A DNA stretch of 64,000 bases from contig JAVBQJ010000034.1 of assembly GCA_031549115.1 (NCBI GenBank), positions 25,034 to 89,033 on the forward strand. The letters are read 5' to 3'. Each line of letters starts with the position of its first letter. Position 1 is the stretch's first letter. Shown piece after piece: positions 15,819 to 24,706 of the stretch. Position numbers and translations under genes: made by a program. The notes beneath the pieces were generated by a model. The model did no database searches, had not been told where the DNA came from, and saw only the letters and a program-made list of their open reading frames with translations. The stretch is from JAVBQJ01 sp031549115. GTDB taxonomy: Bacteria; Verrucomicrobiota; Lentisphaeria; Victivallales; Victivallaceae.

Positions 15819-18797
15819 ATGCGCAAAGAAATGGAAGCCATGACGGCAGAGCGGGTTACCGCGTTCCTTGAAGATCTGAAACACAGCCAAAATCGCCGAA
15901 GCCGCGAATTACGTGTTGAAGTGGCGGTCACGGACGACCCGGTGCCCTTCTCCCAACGGCGGCAATTGGAATACCGGGACATCACCGTCGGCGAAGCCTG
16001 GGGCCAGGCCTGGCAGAACGGCTGGTTCCGCCTGCATGGCGAAATCCCCGGAGAGCTGGATGGACAGGAGCTGGTGCTGCTGCTCGATTTCGACGGCGAG
16101 GCGCTGCTTTACGACAAAACCGGCCAAGCCCTGGGGAGTATTTCCACCGGATCGTGCCTGGCGCAGGACAGCCATCGCTGCCGCCAACCGCTCGGCGCCG
16201 TTTCGGGCGCGCTCGAATTCTGGGCCGATGCCGTCGCCGGTTCGTTATGGGGGTGGCCGCTGGATCCGCGCCCTGTCCCCGGAGCTCCTCCCGAAAATCA
16301 TACCGCCCGGTTGTTGCGGGCTCAAATCGCGGCGGTGGAACCGGAGACCGGAGCATTGCTGACGGAGATGGATTTCCTTTTCCGGCTGTACCGGAGTTTC
16401 CCGCCGGCGACGATGCGGGCGCGACGGCTGTTGCGCATTCTCAACGAGGCGATCGTCCGCTATGATTACCGGCCGGAAAATGCCGGTGCGGCGCGCACGG
16501 CGCTGGCGGGAGCGCTGGCGCTCGCGTCCGACTCCGGGGAACTGACTTTCGTTTGTTTCGGCCACAGCCACCTGGATACCGCGTGGCTGTGGCGTTACCG
16601 GGAATGCCGCCGCAAAGCGGAGCGGATTTTCGTCAACCAGCTGGCGCTGCTGCAGGCGGATCCGGAATACCGTTTCGGCGCCTCCCAGGCGCTGCATTAC
16701 CGGCTGATTCAAGAACACAACCCGGCGCTTTTCGAGCAAATCCGCCGCCAGGTGCAAGCAGGGCACTGGGAGCTTCTCGGCGGCACCTGGGTGGAAAACG
16801 ATCTGAATCTGCCCGGACTCGAAGCGTTGATCCGGCAGATCGTCCACGGCAAGGCATATTTTCAGCGTGAATTCGGCGTCGAACCGGTCACGGCATGGTA
16901 CCCGGACTGCTTCGGCTTTCCGGCGGTCATGCCGCAGCTGCTGCGCCGCAGCAACCTCACCGGCTTTTTCACCGTCAAACTCGCCGGCAACCAACACAAC
17001 CAGATGCCGCATCATACCTTCTGGTGGGAAGGCGTCGACGGCTCCCGTATCCTGACCCACCTGTCGCCCTGCCCGGAAGGCACCAATTGCCTGCTGCAAC
17101 CGGAAGTCCTGACCGCCACCCGGGAAGCTTTCCGGGAAAATGATTTTCTCGAAGAGCTCCTGCTTCCGTTCGGCATCGGCGACGGCGGCGGCGGCCCGCG
17201 CGAAAACGAATTGGCGCGGTTGCGTCTCGGCGCCGACCTCGGCGGCCTCCCCCGTTTGCGTTCGGGAAGCGTGCGTGAGTTTTTCAACCGCCTGGAAACA
17301 CGTCACGGCGGCGAATTGGCCACCTGGCATGGCGAACTCTACTACGAACGCCACCGGGGTTGCCACACCACCTGGGCCCGGACCAAGGCGGAGAACCTGG
17401 CACTGGAAAACCGGCTGCGCGAGCTGGAATTCCTGAGCGTCATGGCCGGCAACGGCCGGCAGGAGCGCTTCGACGCCATCTGGAAAACCCTGTTGTTGAA
17501 TCAATTCCATGACATTCTGCCGGGCAGTGCGATCGCCGAAGTATTCGACGACGCCGTCGCCGCCTATGCCGAAGCGCAAATGCACTGCGACACGCTGGAG
17601 CGCGAATTGATCGAAGAGCTCTTCGATACCGCCGACGGCGTGGAAACCGTATTCAATTTTCACTCATTCGCCATAGTGCACCGGGAATACACGGCGCCGC
17701 CGTTGAGCCTGCAAAGCTTTCCGGCCGCAACGCCGCCCGGCGCTACAGTAATGCTCGAACAAGATGCGGTCCTGGAAAATGAACTGATCCGCTACCGCTT
17801 CGACCAATGCGGCCAATTGCAGTCGGCATGGGACAAGGAAACGCAGCGCGAACTACTGCAAGCGCCCGGCAACCGTTTTACCCTGCGCAGCGACGTTTCC
17901 GGCGGCAATTACGACGCCTGGGATTTGGATTGGCACAGCGAAACCATGCCGACGCCGGAATCCCGGATGCACACGCCGTCGCGGCGGGAACGCCGTGGCA
18001 ACATCGAAATCCTCCATACCGATATAGAAATCGGCGCCACCGTGATCCGTCAGCAGATCCAATTGGAGCCCGGCACCCGGCTGCTGGCATTTGAAACCGA
18101 AATCCCGGACTGGCAGGAGCGCCACCGGGTATTGCAGGTGGAATTCCATCCGGATGTCCGCGCCGAAACCGCGGCCTACGGCGTTCAGGGCGCTTTCGTC
18201 CGCCGTCCGACCCGGCGCAATACCGGCTGGGAGCTGGCGCAATTCGAAAACGTCTTCCACGGTTTCGTCGACCTGTCCGATGCGGACGGAGGCGCGGCAT
18301 TGCTGGCGCAGGACAAATACGGCGCCAATGTACTGGGCAACCGGATGCGGCTGACCTTGCTGCGGTCGAGCTGCTTTCCCGACCGGAATGCCGACCGGGG
18401 CGCACATCGTTTCCGGTACGGCTTCTACCCGCACTTCGGCGACGCCGCAACTTCGGATGTGATCGAAACGGCGGCCAGCTTCAAACACCCGCCGCGGGTG
18501 CTGCCGCGCCTCCGTCTCAAACCGGGGATTGCGTTCCCGGTGGCACTGTCCGGCGACGGCGTTTCACTGGAATGCGTCAAATGGGCCGACGACGGCGACG
18601 GCCTGATCCTGCGGCTGGTGGAGAAGCACGGCCGCAACGCGACGGCGCAGTTGCGTTTGCCGGTGTACGCGGCGGAGTTCATCGAATGCGATCTGACCGA
18701 ACGGCGGCTCGAAGCGGCAACGCCGGTGCGGCCGGACGGAAGCGTCGAAGTGAAGTTGACCGGCTTCGCCATCCGGACGTTCCGGCTGCGCCTCTGA
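15819..18797 (+). CDS. GH38 alpha-mannosidase
   Basis: A 992-aa glycoside hydrolase family 38 enzyme. The N-terminal ~240 residues are the beta-rich ancillary domain. The catalytic domain has the zinc motif GHSHLDTAWLWRYRE (His249, His251, Asp253), SQALHYRLIQE, and WYPDCFGFPAVMPQ with the likely nucleophile Asp363, followed by the mid and C-terminal beta domains. No signal peptide is visible, so it probably acts in the cytoplasm on imported alpha-mannosides. The start at 15819 is supported by TGAAAG nine bases upstream; 15831 and 15840 are alternatives. Last gene of the GntR locus; a 19-pair terminator follows. Confidence 0.93.
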   Translation: MRKEMEAMTAERVTAFLEDLKHSQNRRSRELRVEVAVTDDPVPFSQRRQLEYRDITVGEAWGQAWQNGWFRLHGEIPGELDGQELVLLLDFDGEALLYDKTGQALGSISTGSCLAQDSHRCRQPLGAVSGALEFWADAVAGSLWGWPLDPRPVPGAPPENHTARLLRAQIAAVEPETGALLTEMDFLFRLYRSFPPATMRARRLLRILNEAIVRYDYRPENAGAARTALAGALALASDSGELTFVCFGHSHLDTAWLWRYRECRRKAERIFVNQLALLQADPEYRFGASQALHYRLIQEHNPALFEQIRRQVQAGHWELLGGTWVENDLNLPGLEALIRQIVHGKAYFQREFGVEPVTAWYPDCFGFPAVMPQLLRRSNLTGFFTVKLAGNQHNQMPHHTFWWEGVDGSRILTHLSPCPEGTNCLLQPEVLTATREAFRENDFLEELLLPFGIGDGGGGPRENELARLRLGADLGGLPRLRSGSVREFFNRLETRHGGELATWHGELYYERHRGCHTTWARTKAENLALENRLRELEFLSVMAGNGRQERFDAIWKTLLLNQFHDILPGSAIAEVFDDAVAAYAEAQMHCDTLERELIEELFDTADGVETVFNFHSFAIVHREYTAPPLSLQSFPAATPPGATVMLEQDAVLENELIRYRFDQCGQLQSAWDKETQRELLQAPGNRFTLRSDVSGGNYDAWDLDWHSETMPTPESRMHTPSRRERRGNIEILHTDIEIGATVIRQQIQLEPGTRLLAFETEIPDWQERHRVLQVEFHPDVRAETAAYGVQGAFVRRPTRRNTGWELAQFENVFHGFVDLSDADGGAALLAQDKYGANVLGNRMRLTLLRSSCFPDRNADRGAHRFRYGFYPHFGDAATSDVIETAASFKHPPRVLPRLRLKPGIAFPVALSGDGVSLECVKWADDGDGLILRLVEKHGRNATAQLRLPVYAAEFIECDLTERRLEAATPVRPDGSVEVKLTGFAIRTFRLRL

Positions 18798-18826
18798 CCT
18801 CCCTTCGCTACTGCGCCATGATTCGA

Positions 18827-18890
18827 CGGCATGCGGATTCCGGGATCGGCTGACACCGGCCGCCTTTCCCGGAATCCGCATGCCGCTTTT
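18827..18890 (+). terminator. strong intrinsic terminator after GH38
   Basis: A perfect 19-base inverted repeat (18827-18845 with 18867-18885) closes a 21-base loop and is followed by CTTTT. It separates the mannosidase operon from the sigma factor operon. Confidence 0.85.
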
Positions 18891-18943
18891 CATTTCCGCA
18901 AACGGCGTCTATAGTATGGGAAGGCATTTTTTTTCATACGGCG

Positions 18944-18971
18944 CAAACTTTTCCGGGGTTCCCGGCGTCTA
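18944..18971 (+). promoter_or_regulatory. ECF-type promoter candidate of the sigma/anti-sigma operon
   Basis: CAAACT (18944-18949), a 16-base spacer, CGTCTA (18966-18971). The AAC-type -35 and CGTC-type -10 resemble ECF sigma promoters and suggest autoregulation. A second CGGCGTCTA sequence with an overlapping TATAGT (18910-18915) lies upstream and may be another start. Confidence 0.45.
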
Positions 18972-19024
18972 ATATAGCGAAGAACAGAATGCCGGACACC
19001 AAACCAGGAAGAAAGCTTCGCCAC

Positions 19025-19495
19025 ATGTACGACGAGTTGACGGAATATGTCAGGCAGGACCGGGAACGCTTCTACCGGATCGCCTACACTTATCTGCGCG
19101 AACACGACGGCGCTCTCGATGTCGTCCAGAATGCGATTCTGCAGGCGTTCCGGAAGCTTCCAGGGCTGCGGGAGCCGCGTTACATGCGCAGCTGGTTCTA
19201 CCGGATTCTGCTCAACGAAAGCTTGAGTGAACTGCGGCGCCGGCGCAAACGCGCAGGCGAAATCAGCATCGAATACGTCGACCTGCCCGATGAACGCCCG
19301 AATCCGGCGCAGACGAGGGAGGTTTTCGAGCTCATCCGGCGCCTGCCGGAGAAGCTTCAGACCGTGGTCATCCTGCGTTACTATGAGGAATTGAAGCTCG
19401 ATGAAATCGCCCGGATCACGAAAACCAACGGCAACACCGTAAAAACCCGGCTCTACCAGGCCTTGAAATATTTACGCAGCGAGGTGAAAAAATGA
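19025..19495 (+). CDS. ECF-type RNA polymerase sigma factor
   Basis: A 156-aa sigma-70 family protein with only regions 2 and 4. Region 2 is RFYRIAYTYLREHDGALDVVQNAILQAF (~residues 15-42) continuing to MRSWFYRILLNESLSELRRRRK. Region 4 is LPEKLQTVVILRYYEELKLDEIA followed by the recognition helix TNGNTVKTRLYQALKYLR. It directs RNA polymerase to stress promoters when freed from its anti-sigma factor. The start at 19025 has AGGAAGAAAG upstream; an in-frame ATG at 18989 would leave only ~10 leader bases. The next gene overlaps it by ATGA and encodes an RsiV-like anti-sigma factor, a SigV-like arrangement. Confidence 0.9.
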   Translation: MYDELTEYVRQDRERFYRIAYTYLREHDGALDVVQNAILQAFRKLPGLREPRYMRSWFYRILLNESLSELRRRRKRAGEISIEYVDLPDERPNPAQTREVFELIRRLPEKLQTVVILRYYEELKLDEIARITKTNGNTVKTRLYQALKYLRSEVKK

Positions 19496-20400
19496 ACTCG
19501 AAAAAACGCTATCGTCAAATTGAAATTCCCGCCATCCTCGACGCCGCAGTCGAACAGGCGCTGGCGTGCTCCCCCCGGCGTTTCCGCAACATCCGTATTC
19601 AAACCATCTGGCGTACCGCCGCGATGATCATGGTCGGCATGCTGGTACTGGTGAATACCGGCATCACCCTCGTCCGCGCCGCCGAAGCGATTCCGGCGCT
19701 GGCCTCGCTCGCCAAGCTGGTCACCATCGCCGAATACACCCGGCAAGCCAACTGCGACGACCTGGTTTCGGTCCGCCTCCCCGCGTTGTTGAATACCGGC
19801 AACATCAAGCTGGAACAGCGTGTCAACGCCGAGATCCGGCAGAAAATGGCCGCCGCCATCGCCAACGCCGAACAACGCGCCAAGGAGGCCCGCGAAGCCC
19901 GGATCGCCACCGGAGGCGACCCTGACGACGCCATCCCGGTCTACATCGACATCGATTACGAGCCGAAGTACAACGCCAACGGCATCATTTCATTCGTCGT
20001 CAACAAAACCGAAACCCTGGCGAGCGCCTATACCGAGCAATTGTTTTACAATCTGGAGGTCGCCACGGGGCGGGAACTGAAGCTGCCGGAGCTGCTGGGC
20101 GACAACTTCGCCGCCGTCGCCGACGCCGAAATCCGGCGTCAGATGCAAATCCGCACCGAAGAGGACGGCGCGATGTACTTCAACGGCGCCATGGGCCTCG
20201 ACGGCTTCCGGGGCGTGACCGCGGAACAGAAGTTTTATATCAACAAGCGCGGCAATGTCGTCGCGGTATTCGCCAAATACGAAATCGCCCCCGGCTGCAT
20301 GGGGATTCAGGAATTCGAAATTCCGACGCCGCCGATCGCCGGCGCGCCGAAGTACGACGTCGCCCTCGACAACCTCGAATTGATGCGTGAAATTCTTTAA
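19492..20400 (+). CDS. RsiV-like transmembrane anti-sigma factor (DUF3298-like)
   Basis: A 302-aa single-pass protein: a basic cytoplasmic N-terminus (~35 residues), one membrane helix (~residues 40-62, AAMIMVGMLVLVNTGITL) and a large extracytoplasmic domain. That domain has the layout of DUF4163/DUF3298, as in Bacillus RsiV: repeated short motifs such as YIDIDYEPKYNANGIISF, YTEQLFYNLEVATGRELKL and FYINKRGNVVAVFAKYEIAPG. RsiV holds SigV at the membrane and is destroyed after binding lysozyme. Whether this protein senses the same signal is unknown. The four-base overlap with the sigma gene supports the pairing. Confidence 0.8.
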   Translation: MNSKKRYRQIEIPAILDAAVEQALACSPRRFRNIRIQTIWRTAAMIMVGMLVLVNTGITLVRAAEAIPALASLAKLVTIAEYTRQANCDDLVSVRLPALLNTGNIKLEQRVNAEIRQKMAAAIANAEQRAKEAREARIATGGDPDDAIPVYIDIDYEPKYNANGIISFVVNKTETLASAYTEQLFYNLEVATGRELKLPELLGDNFAAVADAEIRRQMQIRTEEDGAMYFNGAMGLDGFRGVTAEQKFYINKRGNVVAVFAKYEIAPGCMGIQEFEIPTPPIAGAPKYDVALDNLELMREIL

Positions 20401-20418
20401 CTCCTGTGGAGGTTTATT

Positions 20419-22440
20419 ATGAAAAAAACGATTCTTTCCCCCCCCGACCACGCCAAACGCAATTACCTCACGCTGCTGCTGCGCGGCGGACTCGTCCTGT
20501 CCATCGTGCCGGGCTGCCTGACCCTGAGCATGATCCTAGCCAGTTTCATGCCGCTTACCGACTCAACCACGTTAAGTTTGCAAGTAACGCTGTGGGGCGT
20601 CACGATATTGACGCTGCTGTTCTGTCTGGTCGGCGGCATCATCGCATTGTTCCAATTGAACCGGGCGCTGTGGCGCCAGGCATTGCCGGAGGCTTCAAAC
20701 GCCGCCATCACGGAAAAGGCGATCTGCGCCGTGCTGCCGGTCGGCAACTGGATCATCCCGGTATTGCTGGCGCACGTCCAGGCGCGGCGGCAATCGGATC
20801 CGGTATTGCGCCGGTGGACGATTTTCATGGCCTGGGCGGCATTGCTGCTGCCGTTCGGCGTGCTGGCGGCGGATCTTTACCTCGGTATGTTCGCGATACT
20901 TTTTCTGGCCGCGCTGTCCTGGCTGGCGGCGTATGGACTCCTGACGCTGAACGGCATCCGGCAGTGGCGGGAAAACGGCGTTGCCGTTTCGCCGGGCTCC
21001 CCCGGACGGAAGCGTTTCGCGTGGTTCGTCGGTGGAGCGGAAATCGCCATATTGCTGGTGACGTTCGGCATTTGGGCCGTCTTTGCCTGGTATGCGCCGC
21101 ACACGCTGGAAACGGTGCAACAGAATTTGGCGACGCATGACATCCCGCTCACCCCGGAAGAAATGTTCCGGAAGTACCCCGCCACCACGGATGCGGATGC
21201 GGAATATCTGAGCAAGCTGTTCGCGAATACCACCACCTTCCCGCCTGCCCTTGCAGCCTTTATGATACGTCCGTCTTACGGAGCCTCGCTCCCGCCGGAA
21301 ATATTCGACGTACTGCTCCCGTACGTATTGCAGCAGACAGAGCGCATTCAACTGCTGGAGGAGTTGCCGAAGCGTACCGGACTACGCTTCCGCCGGGATT
21401 GGAAGCAGGGCGCTTCCGTACTGTTGCCGGAGTTGAGCCAGGCACGCGTCTTGGCCTACTTCGAGGACTACCGCATTCTCAACGCGGTACAGCACCATGA
21501 CCGGGCGCAGGTGCTCCGTATCTGGGAGGAGGAAGCGGCAGTGCGCCGTCTACTCAATACCGAACCGATTCTGATTTCCAAGCTGGTCGCAATCGCCATC
21601 GGGAAAGTTCAGCTTGCATCCCTGGAGGCGGTGTTGCCGCAACTCGACTTCTCCGATGCGGAATTGCGGCAAATCCAGGATATGTTGCTGGAGGAGGAAA
21701 AAAGCATGTTGCCGGTATACAGTACTTTCATCGACGGGGAGTTCAATATGATGAATGTGGCATTCTCCATCCTGCGCCAGGGCAATAATGATATTTTCAG
21801 GTTTGTCGATCTGAACGAACCGTCTCCGATGGTGGATACACTCAAACGCATAGTGCCGAATGTCTTTCCCTTCAAGCAGCTGCTCGACCTCAATGAAGCG
21901 AATTACAACCTGGACCTGCTGGCGAGGAAAAAACTTTTCACCGACGAAGCATATGTGGCCGGGGACGCCGTCCGCGCCTTGAACAATCAAGATCGCGGCA
22001 GCCTGACCACACTCGGCTCGGCATTGCTGCTTCCGGCTCTGGAAAAGAGCTACTTCGTCATCAATGAATACCTCGCCAGTGTGCGCTGCGCCAGGACCGT
22101 AATCGCCGCGGAGTTGTACCATCGCCGGCATGGCCAATGGCCCGAAAAGGCCGCCGATCTGGTGCCGGAGTTTCTGCCGGAAGTACCGCTGGATCCGTTT
22201 GACGGACAGCCGCTGCGCTTCACCGCGGGCGATCTGCTGTTCGACCGGGCGGTTTACGAAAAAAACCGGCCCGACTACATTGACACCCACTATGAAACCG
22301 CCACACATCCCGGTTTCCGGGTCTACAGCGTCGGGGAGGACGGAAAAGACAATCACGGCGAACCGCGACGGGCCGGGGCCGGCAGGAGCTCCGAAAAATC
22401 GGAATACGACATCACGTTTTCGCTCTACGACGGCATTTGA
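20419..22440 (+). CDS. large membrane protein with pseudopilin-like C-terminal domain (paralogue 1)
   Basis: A 673-aa protein. Residues 1-220 contain five hydrophobic segments (for example ILTLLFCLVGGIIALF and MFAILFLAALSWLAAYGLL). A long soluble middle part begins with LTPEEMFRKYP. The C-terminal ~110 residues read RTVIAAELYHRRHGQWPEKA, DLVPEFLPEVPLDPFDGQPL and FRVYSVGEDGKD, a module resembling the end of GspG-type pseudopilins and frequent in Planctomycetota/Verrucomicrobiota. GGAGG precedes the start. It follows the anti-sigma gene by 18 bases and is a clear paralogue of the next gene. It is probably an envelope protein under the sigma factor; its function is unknown. Confidence 0.72.
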   Translation: MKKTILSPPDHAKRNYLTLLLRGGLVLSIVPGCLTLSMILASFMPLTDSTTLSLQVTLWGVTILTLLFCLVGGIIALFQLNRALWRQALPEASNAAITEKAICAVLPVGNWIIPVLLAHVQARRQSDPVLRRWTIFMAWAALLLPFGVLAADLYLGMFAILFLAALSWLAAYGLLTLNGIRQWRENGVAVSPGSPGRKRFAWFVGGAEIAILLVTFGIWAVFAWYAPHTLETVQQNLATHDIPLTPEEMFRKYPATTDADAEYLSKLFANTTTFPPALAAFMIRPSYGASLPPEIFDVLLPYVLQQTERIQLLEELPKRTGLRFRRDWKQGASVLLPELSQARVLAYFEDYRILNAVQHHDRAQVLRIWEEEAAVRRLLNTEPILISKLVAIAIGKVQLASLEAVLPQLDFSDAELRQIQDMLLEEEKSMLPVYSTFIDGEFNMMNVAFSILRQGNNDIFRFVDLNEPSPMVDTLKRIVPNVFPFKQLLDLNEANYNLDLLARKKLFTDEAYVAGDAVRALNNQDRGSLTTLGSALLLPALEKSYFVINEYLASVRCARTVIAAELYHRRHGQWPEKAADLVPEFLPEVPLDPFDGQPLRFTAGDLLFDRAVYEKNRPDYIDTHYETATHPGFRVYSVGEDGKDNHGEPRRAGAGRSSEKSEYDITFSLYDGI

Positions 22441-22453
22441 CACGCTTTCGCTT

Positions 22454-22482
22454 TTGACAGCGGCAAAAAGTTACATTATATT
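22454..22482 (+). promoter_or_regulatory. promoter of paralogue 2
   Basis: TTGACA (22454-22459), a 17-base spacer, TATATT (22477-22482). This gives the second membrane paralogue its own housekeeping-type promoter inside the sigma operon. Confidence 0.78.
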
Positions 22483-22498
22483 GTGATCGACGTATCAC
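22483..22498 (+). promoter_or_regulatory. inverted repeat at the start site of paralogue 2
   Basis: GTGAT-N6-ATCAC directly after the -10 element, covering the expected transcription start. The position suits repressor binding. The cognate protein is unknown. Confidence 0.35.
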
Positions 22499-22545
22499 AA
22501 GTATCATAGCTTTCAGCCGCTGTCGCGACAGCAAAGGAGGTTATT

Positions 22546-24702
22546 ATGAAAATAATATTGGCGGCCATTGGCGGGTTCCTGGTGCTTGGAACGCTATTCT
22601 GGTGGTTTCGGATGTATTTTTTCCGGCCCCGGAGCGGCACTCCCGGAGCGCGCGCTTTCGAGCTTTCCAGGCACTGCGGCTGGAATTTCCTGATCGGACT
22701 CGAAGCATGGCTGTGCGGAGCTTTCGCCGGAGGCTCGCTGCTGCTGTACGGCGTCTTAAACTGGCCGTATTACTCACCGGAAATAAAACCGCAGATCGTG
22801 CCGCTGACGCTGGCGGGAATCGGCGCGGCACTGCTGTTGGCGGGACGGATCTGGTATTCGGTCGCCCTCTTCCGCCTGATCCGGAATCTGTGGATCGGTT
22901 TTTCCGGAAGCGGCAAACGTGCTTTGGCAACCTTGCTCGGCTGGCTCGCGCTGATCCCGGGCCTCGGGGTATTCGTCACGCTGGCGGTGTGGTGCCGGGC
23001 CCCCGGTCAATCCCGGTGGCTCCGCCGGGTCTGGGGCATCATCGGCCTGGCGGTCGGGTGCGGTGTCATCGTTTCGATCTTTCTACCCTGGTGGAGCTGG
23101 ATCGTTTTTTATCTCTGGCAGGCAGGCACCTGCCTCCAGCTCGTCCGCATCGCACTGCCGCGACCGGCGGAATCCCTGAATGCGGCGCAGCGCACAAAAA
23201 TCGCGACTACGGCCGTCCTGCTCCTGTTGCCGGCGCTTATCGCCGGCGCGGGCTGGCTGCAGTTGCAGCGCAATATCGAAACGATTGTCGCCGCCGCGGA
23301 TGCGCGGGCGCGGGAATGCGGCATCGCGCTGACGCCGGAGGAGATGTACGCCTCGCACCCTATGCCGGAAAATAACGCCTATCCCCTGTACCGGGAACTT
23401 GCCGACGCCTGGGCAAGTGCCGGTGCCGCGCTCCCGGCGACACTCGGAACGTCGTACACCAGTTTATACACGATGCCGAATTTGACGCCGGAGGTCGAGG
23501 CGGAGCTTGCTCCATGGTTGAAAACGCAGGAAAAAACCGCGGCGCTGTTGGAAAAAATTTCCCAGGATCAGCCGATGCAGTTCCCGCGCCAATGGGAGGG
23601 AGGACTCGGCGTGAGGCTGCCGGAATTGGCTATCGTCAGAAATCTGGCCAATTACGAGTGTCTGCGCTTCGACCAGGCGCTCCGTGACGGCGACATCGCG
23701 CAGGCGTTGCGGATACTGAGCCAACTGAAGACATTGCAGGATTGGGTTCGCGGCGATGGAACCCTGATCGCCGGCCTGGTAACCAACGCCATCGGCGACA
23801 TGCGCCAGCGCAGTACGGAAGCGCTGCTGAACGCGACGCAACTCTCCGACGCCGAACTGCAGGCCATGAAGCTGGAAACACAGACGGACGAGGACAAACA
23901 GCGCGCCGGCTGGCGTCACAATTTCGCCGGAGAAGCGTTTTTCAGCATCTATTTGCAAACACCGGAGCGTCTGGCGCCGTTGTTGAAGGACTGGAGCGAT
24001 CGCGGATACTACCCATCCGGGGGAAAAGGTTTTCAGAAAATGCTCTGGGAAAAGCTTTTTTCCTTTTGCACTTCACCCGGCATCATCCAATTGAACCGCG
24101 CGTTCAGTCAGAATTACTATGCCGACCTGCTCGATCTGGCGGTGTTGGATTATTATCGGAGCCAATCCGGGCTCAATGCGTTGGAGAAAACGCTGCATAA
24201 CGCCCCGCTTTATCAGATTTTACCCCGGATGTTTCTCCCCGCCGTCACCCGGGCGCACCAGAACAACTCCAGGCAGATCGCCAACCAGCGGATTCTGCGC
24301 ACCGCCCTGGCGGCCGAACTGTACCGGCGCCGGTACGGGCATTGGCCGGAACGGCTGTCCGATCTGGTCCCGGAATTTCTCGACGCGGTGCCGCTCGATC
24401 CCTTTAACGGCGAAGAATTACGTTTCAAGCACGGCGATTTGACCGCTTACGAACTCGAACTGATGCCGAAGGGGTCGCCCGAACCGGCGCCGGATTTCGG
24501 ATTCGACGCCGACGAAACGGTAGAAATCCCGGAGCTCATACCCACACTCATGATTCCGGACCAGTCGAAATTCACGGTAAAACACCACCCGGTGTCGCGT
24601 TCCGGCTTCCGGGTCTACAGCGTGGGCCCCAACCGGCGCGACGACGGCGGCAATACACGTTCCGGCCAGGACGGCAACATCGCTTTCAGCTTGTACGATT
24701 AA
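22546..24702 (+). CDS. large membrane protein with pseudopilin-like C-terminal domain (paralogue 2)
   Basis: A 718-aa protein with the same architecture as the preceding gene. Six hydrophobic segments lie in the first ~240 residues (MKIILAAIGGFLVLGTLFWW, LLGWLALIPGLGVFVTLAVW, AVLLLLPALIAGAGWLQL), then LTPEEMYASHP opens a soluble middle part. The C-terminal module reads RTALAAELYRRRYGHWPERL, DLVPEFLDAVPLDPFNGEEL and FRVYSVGPNRRDDGG. AAAGGAGG lies seven bases before the ATG. The pair probably arose by tandem duplication. Its own promoter (22454-22482) suggests it can be expressed apart from the sigma factor. No known function. Confidence 0.72.
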   Translation: MKIILAAIGGFLVLGTLFWWFRMYFFRPRSGTPGARAFELSRHCGWNFLIGLEAWLCGAFAGGSLLLYGVLNWPYYSPEIKPQIVPLTLAGIGAALLLAGRIWYSVALFRLIRNLWIGFSGSGKRALATLLGWLALIPGLGVFVTLAVWCRAPGQSRWLRRVWGIIGLAVGCGVIVSIFLPWWSWIVFYLWQAGTCLQLVRIALPRPAESLNAAQRTKIATTAVLLLLPALIAGAGWLQLQRNIETIVAAADARARECGIALTPEEMYASHPMPENNAYPLYRELADAWASAGAALPATLGTSYTSLYTMPNLTPEVEAELAPWLKTQEKTAALLEKISQDQPMQFPRQWEGGLGVRLPELAIVRNLANYECLRFDQALRDGDIAQALRILSQLKTLQDWVRGDGTLIAGLVTNAIGDMRQRSTEALLNATQLSDAELQAMKLETQTDEDKQRAGWRHNFAGEAFFSIYLQTPERLAPLLKDWSDRGYYPSGGKGFQKMLWEKLFSFCTSPGIIQLNRAFSQNYYADLLDLAVLDYYRSQSGLNALEKTLHNAPLYQILPRMFLPAVTRAHQNNSRQIANQRILRTALAAELYRRRYGHWPERLSDLVPEFLDAVPLDPFNGEELRFKHGDLTAYELELMPKGSPEPAPDFGFDADETVEIPELIPTLMIPDQSKFTVKHHPVSRSGFRVYSVGPNRRDDGGNTRSGQDGNIAFSLYD

Positions 24703-24706
24703 TCGC

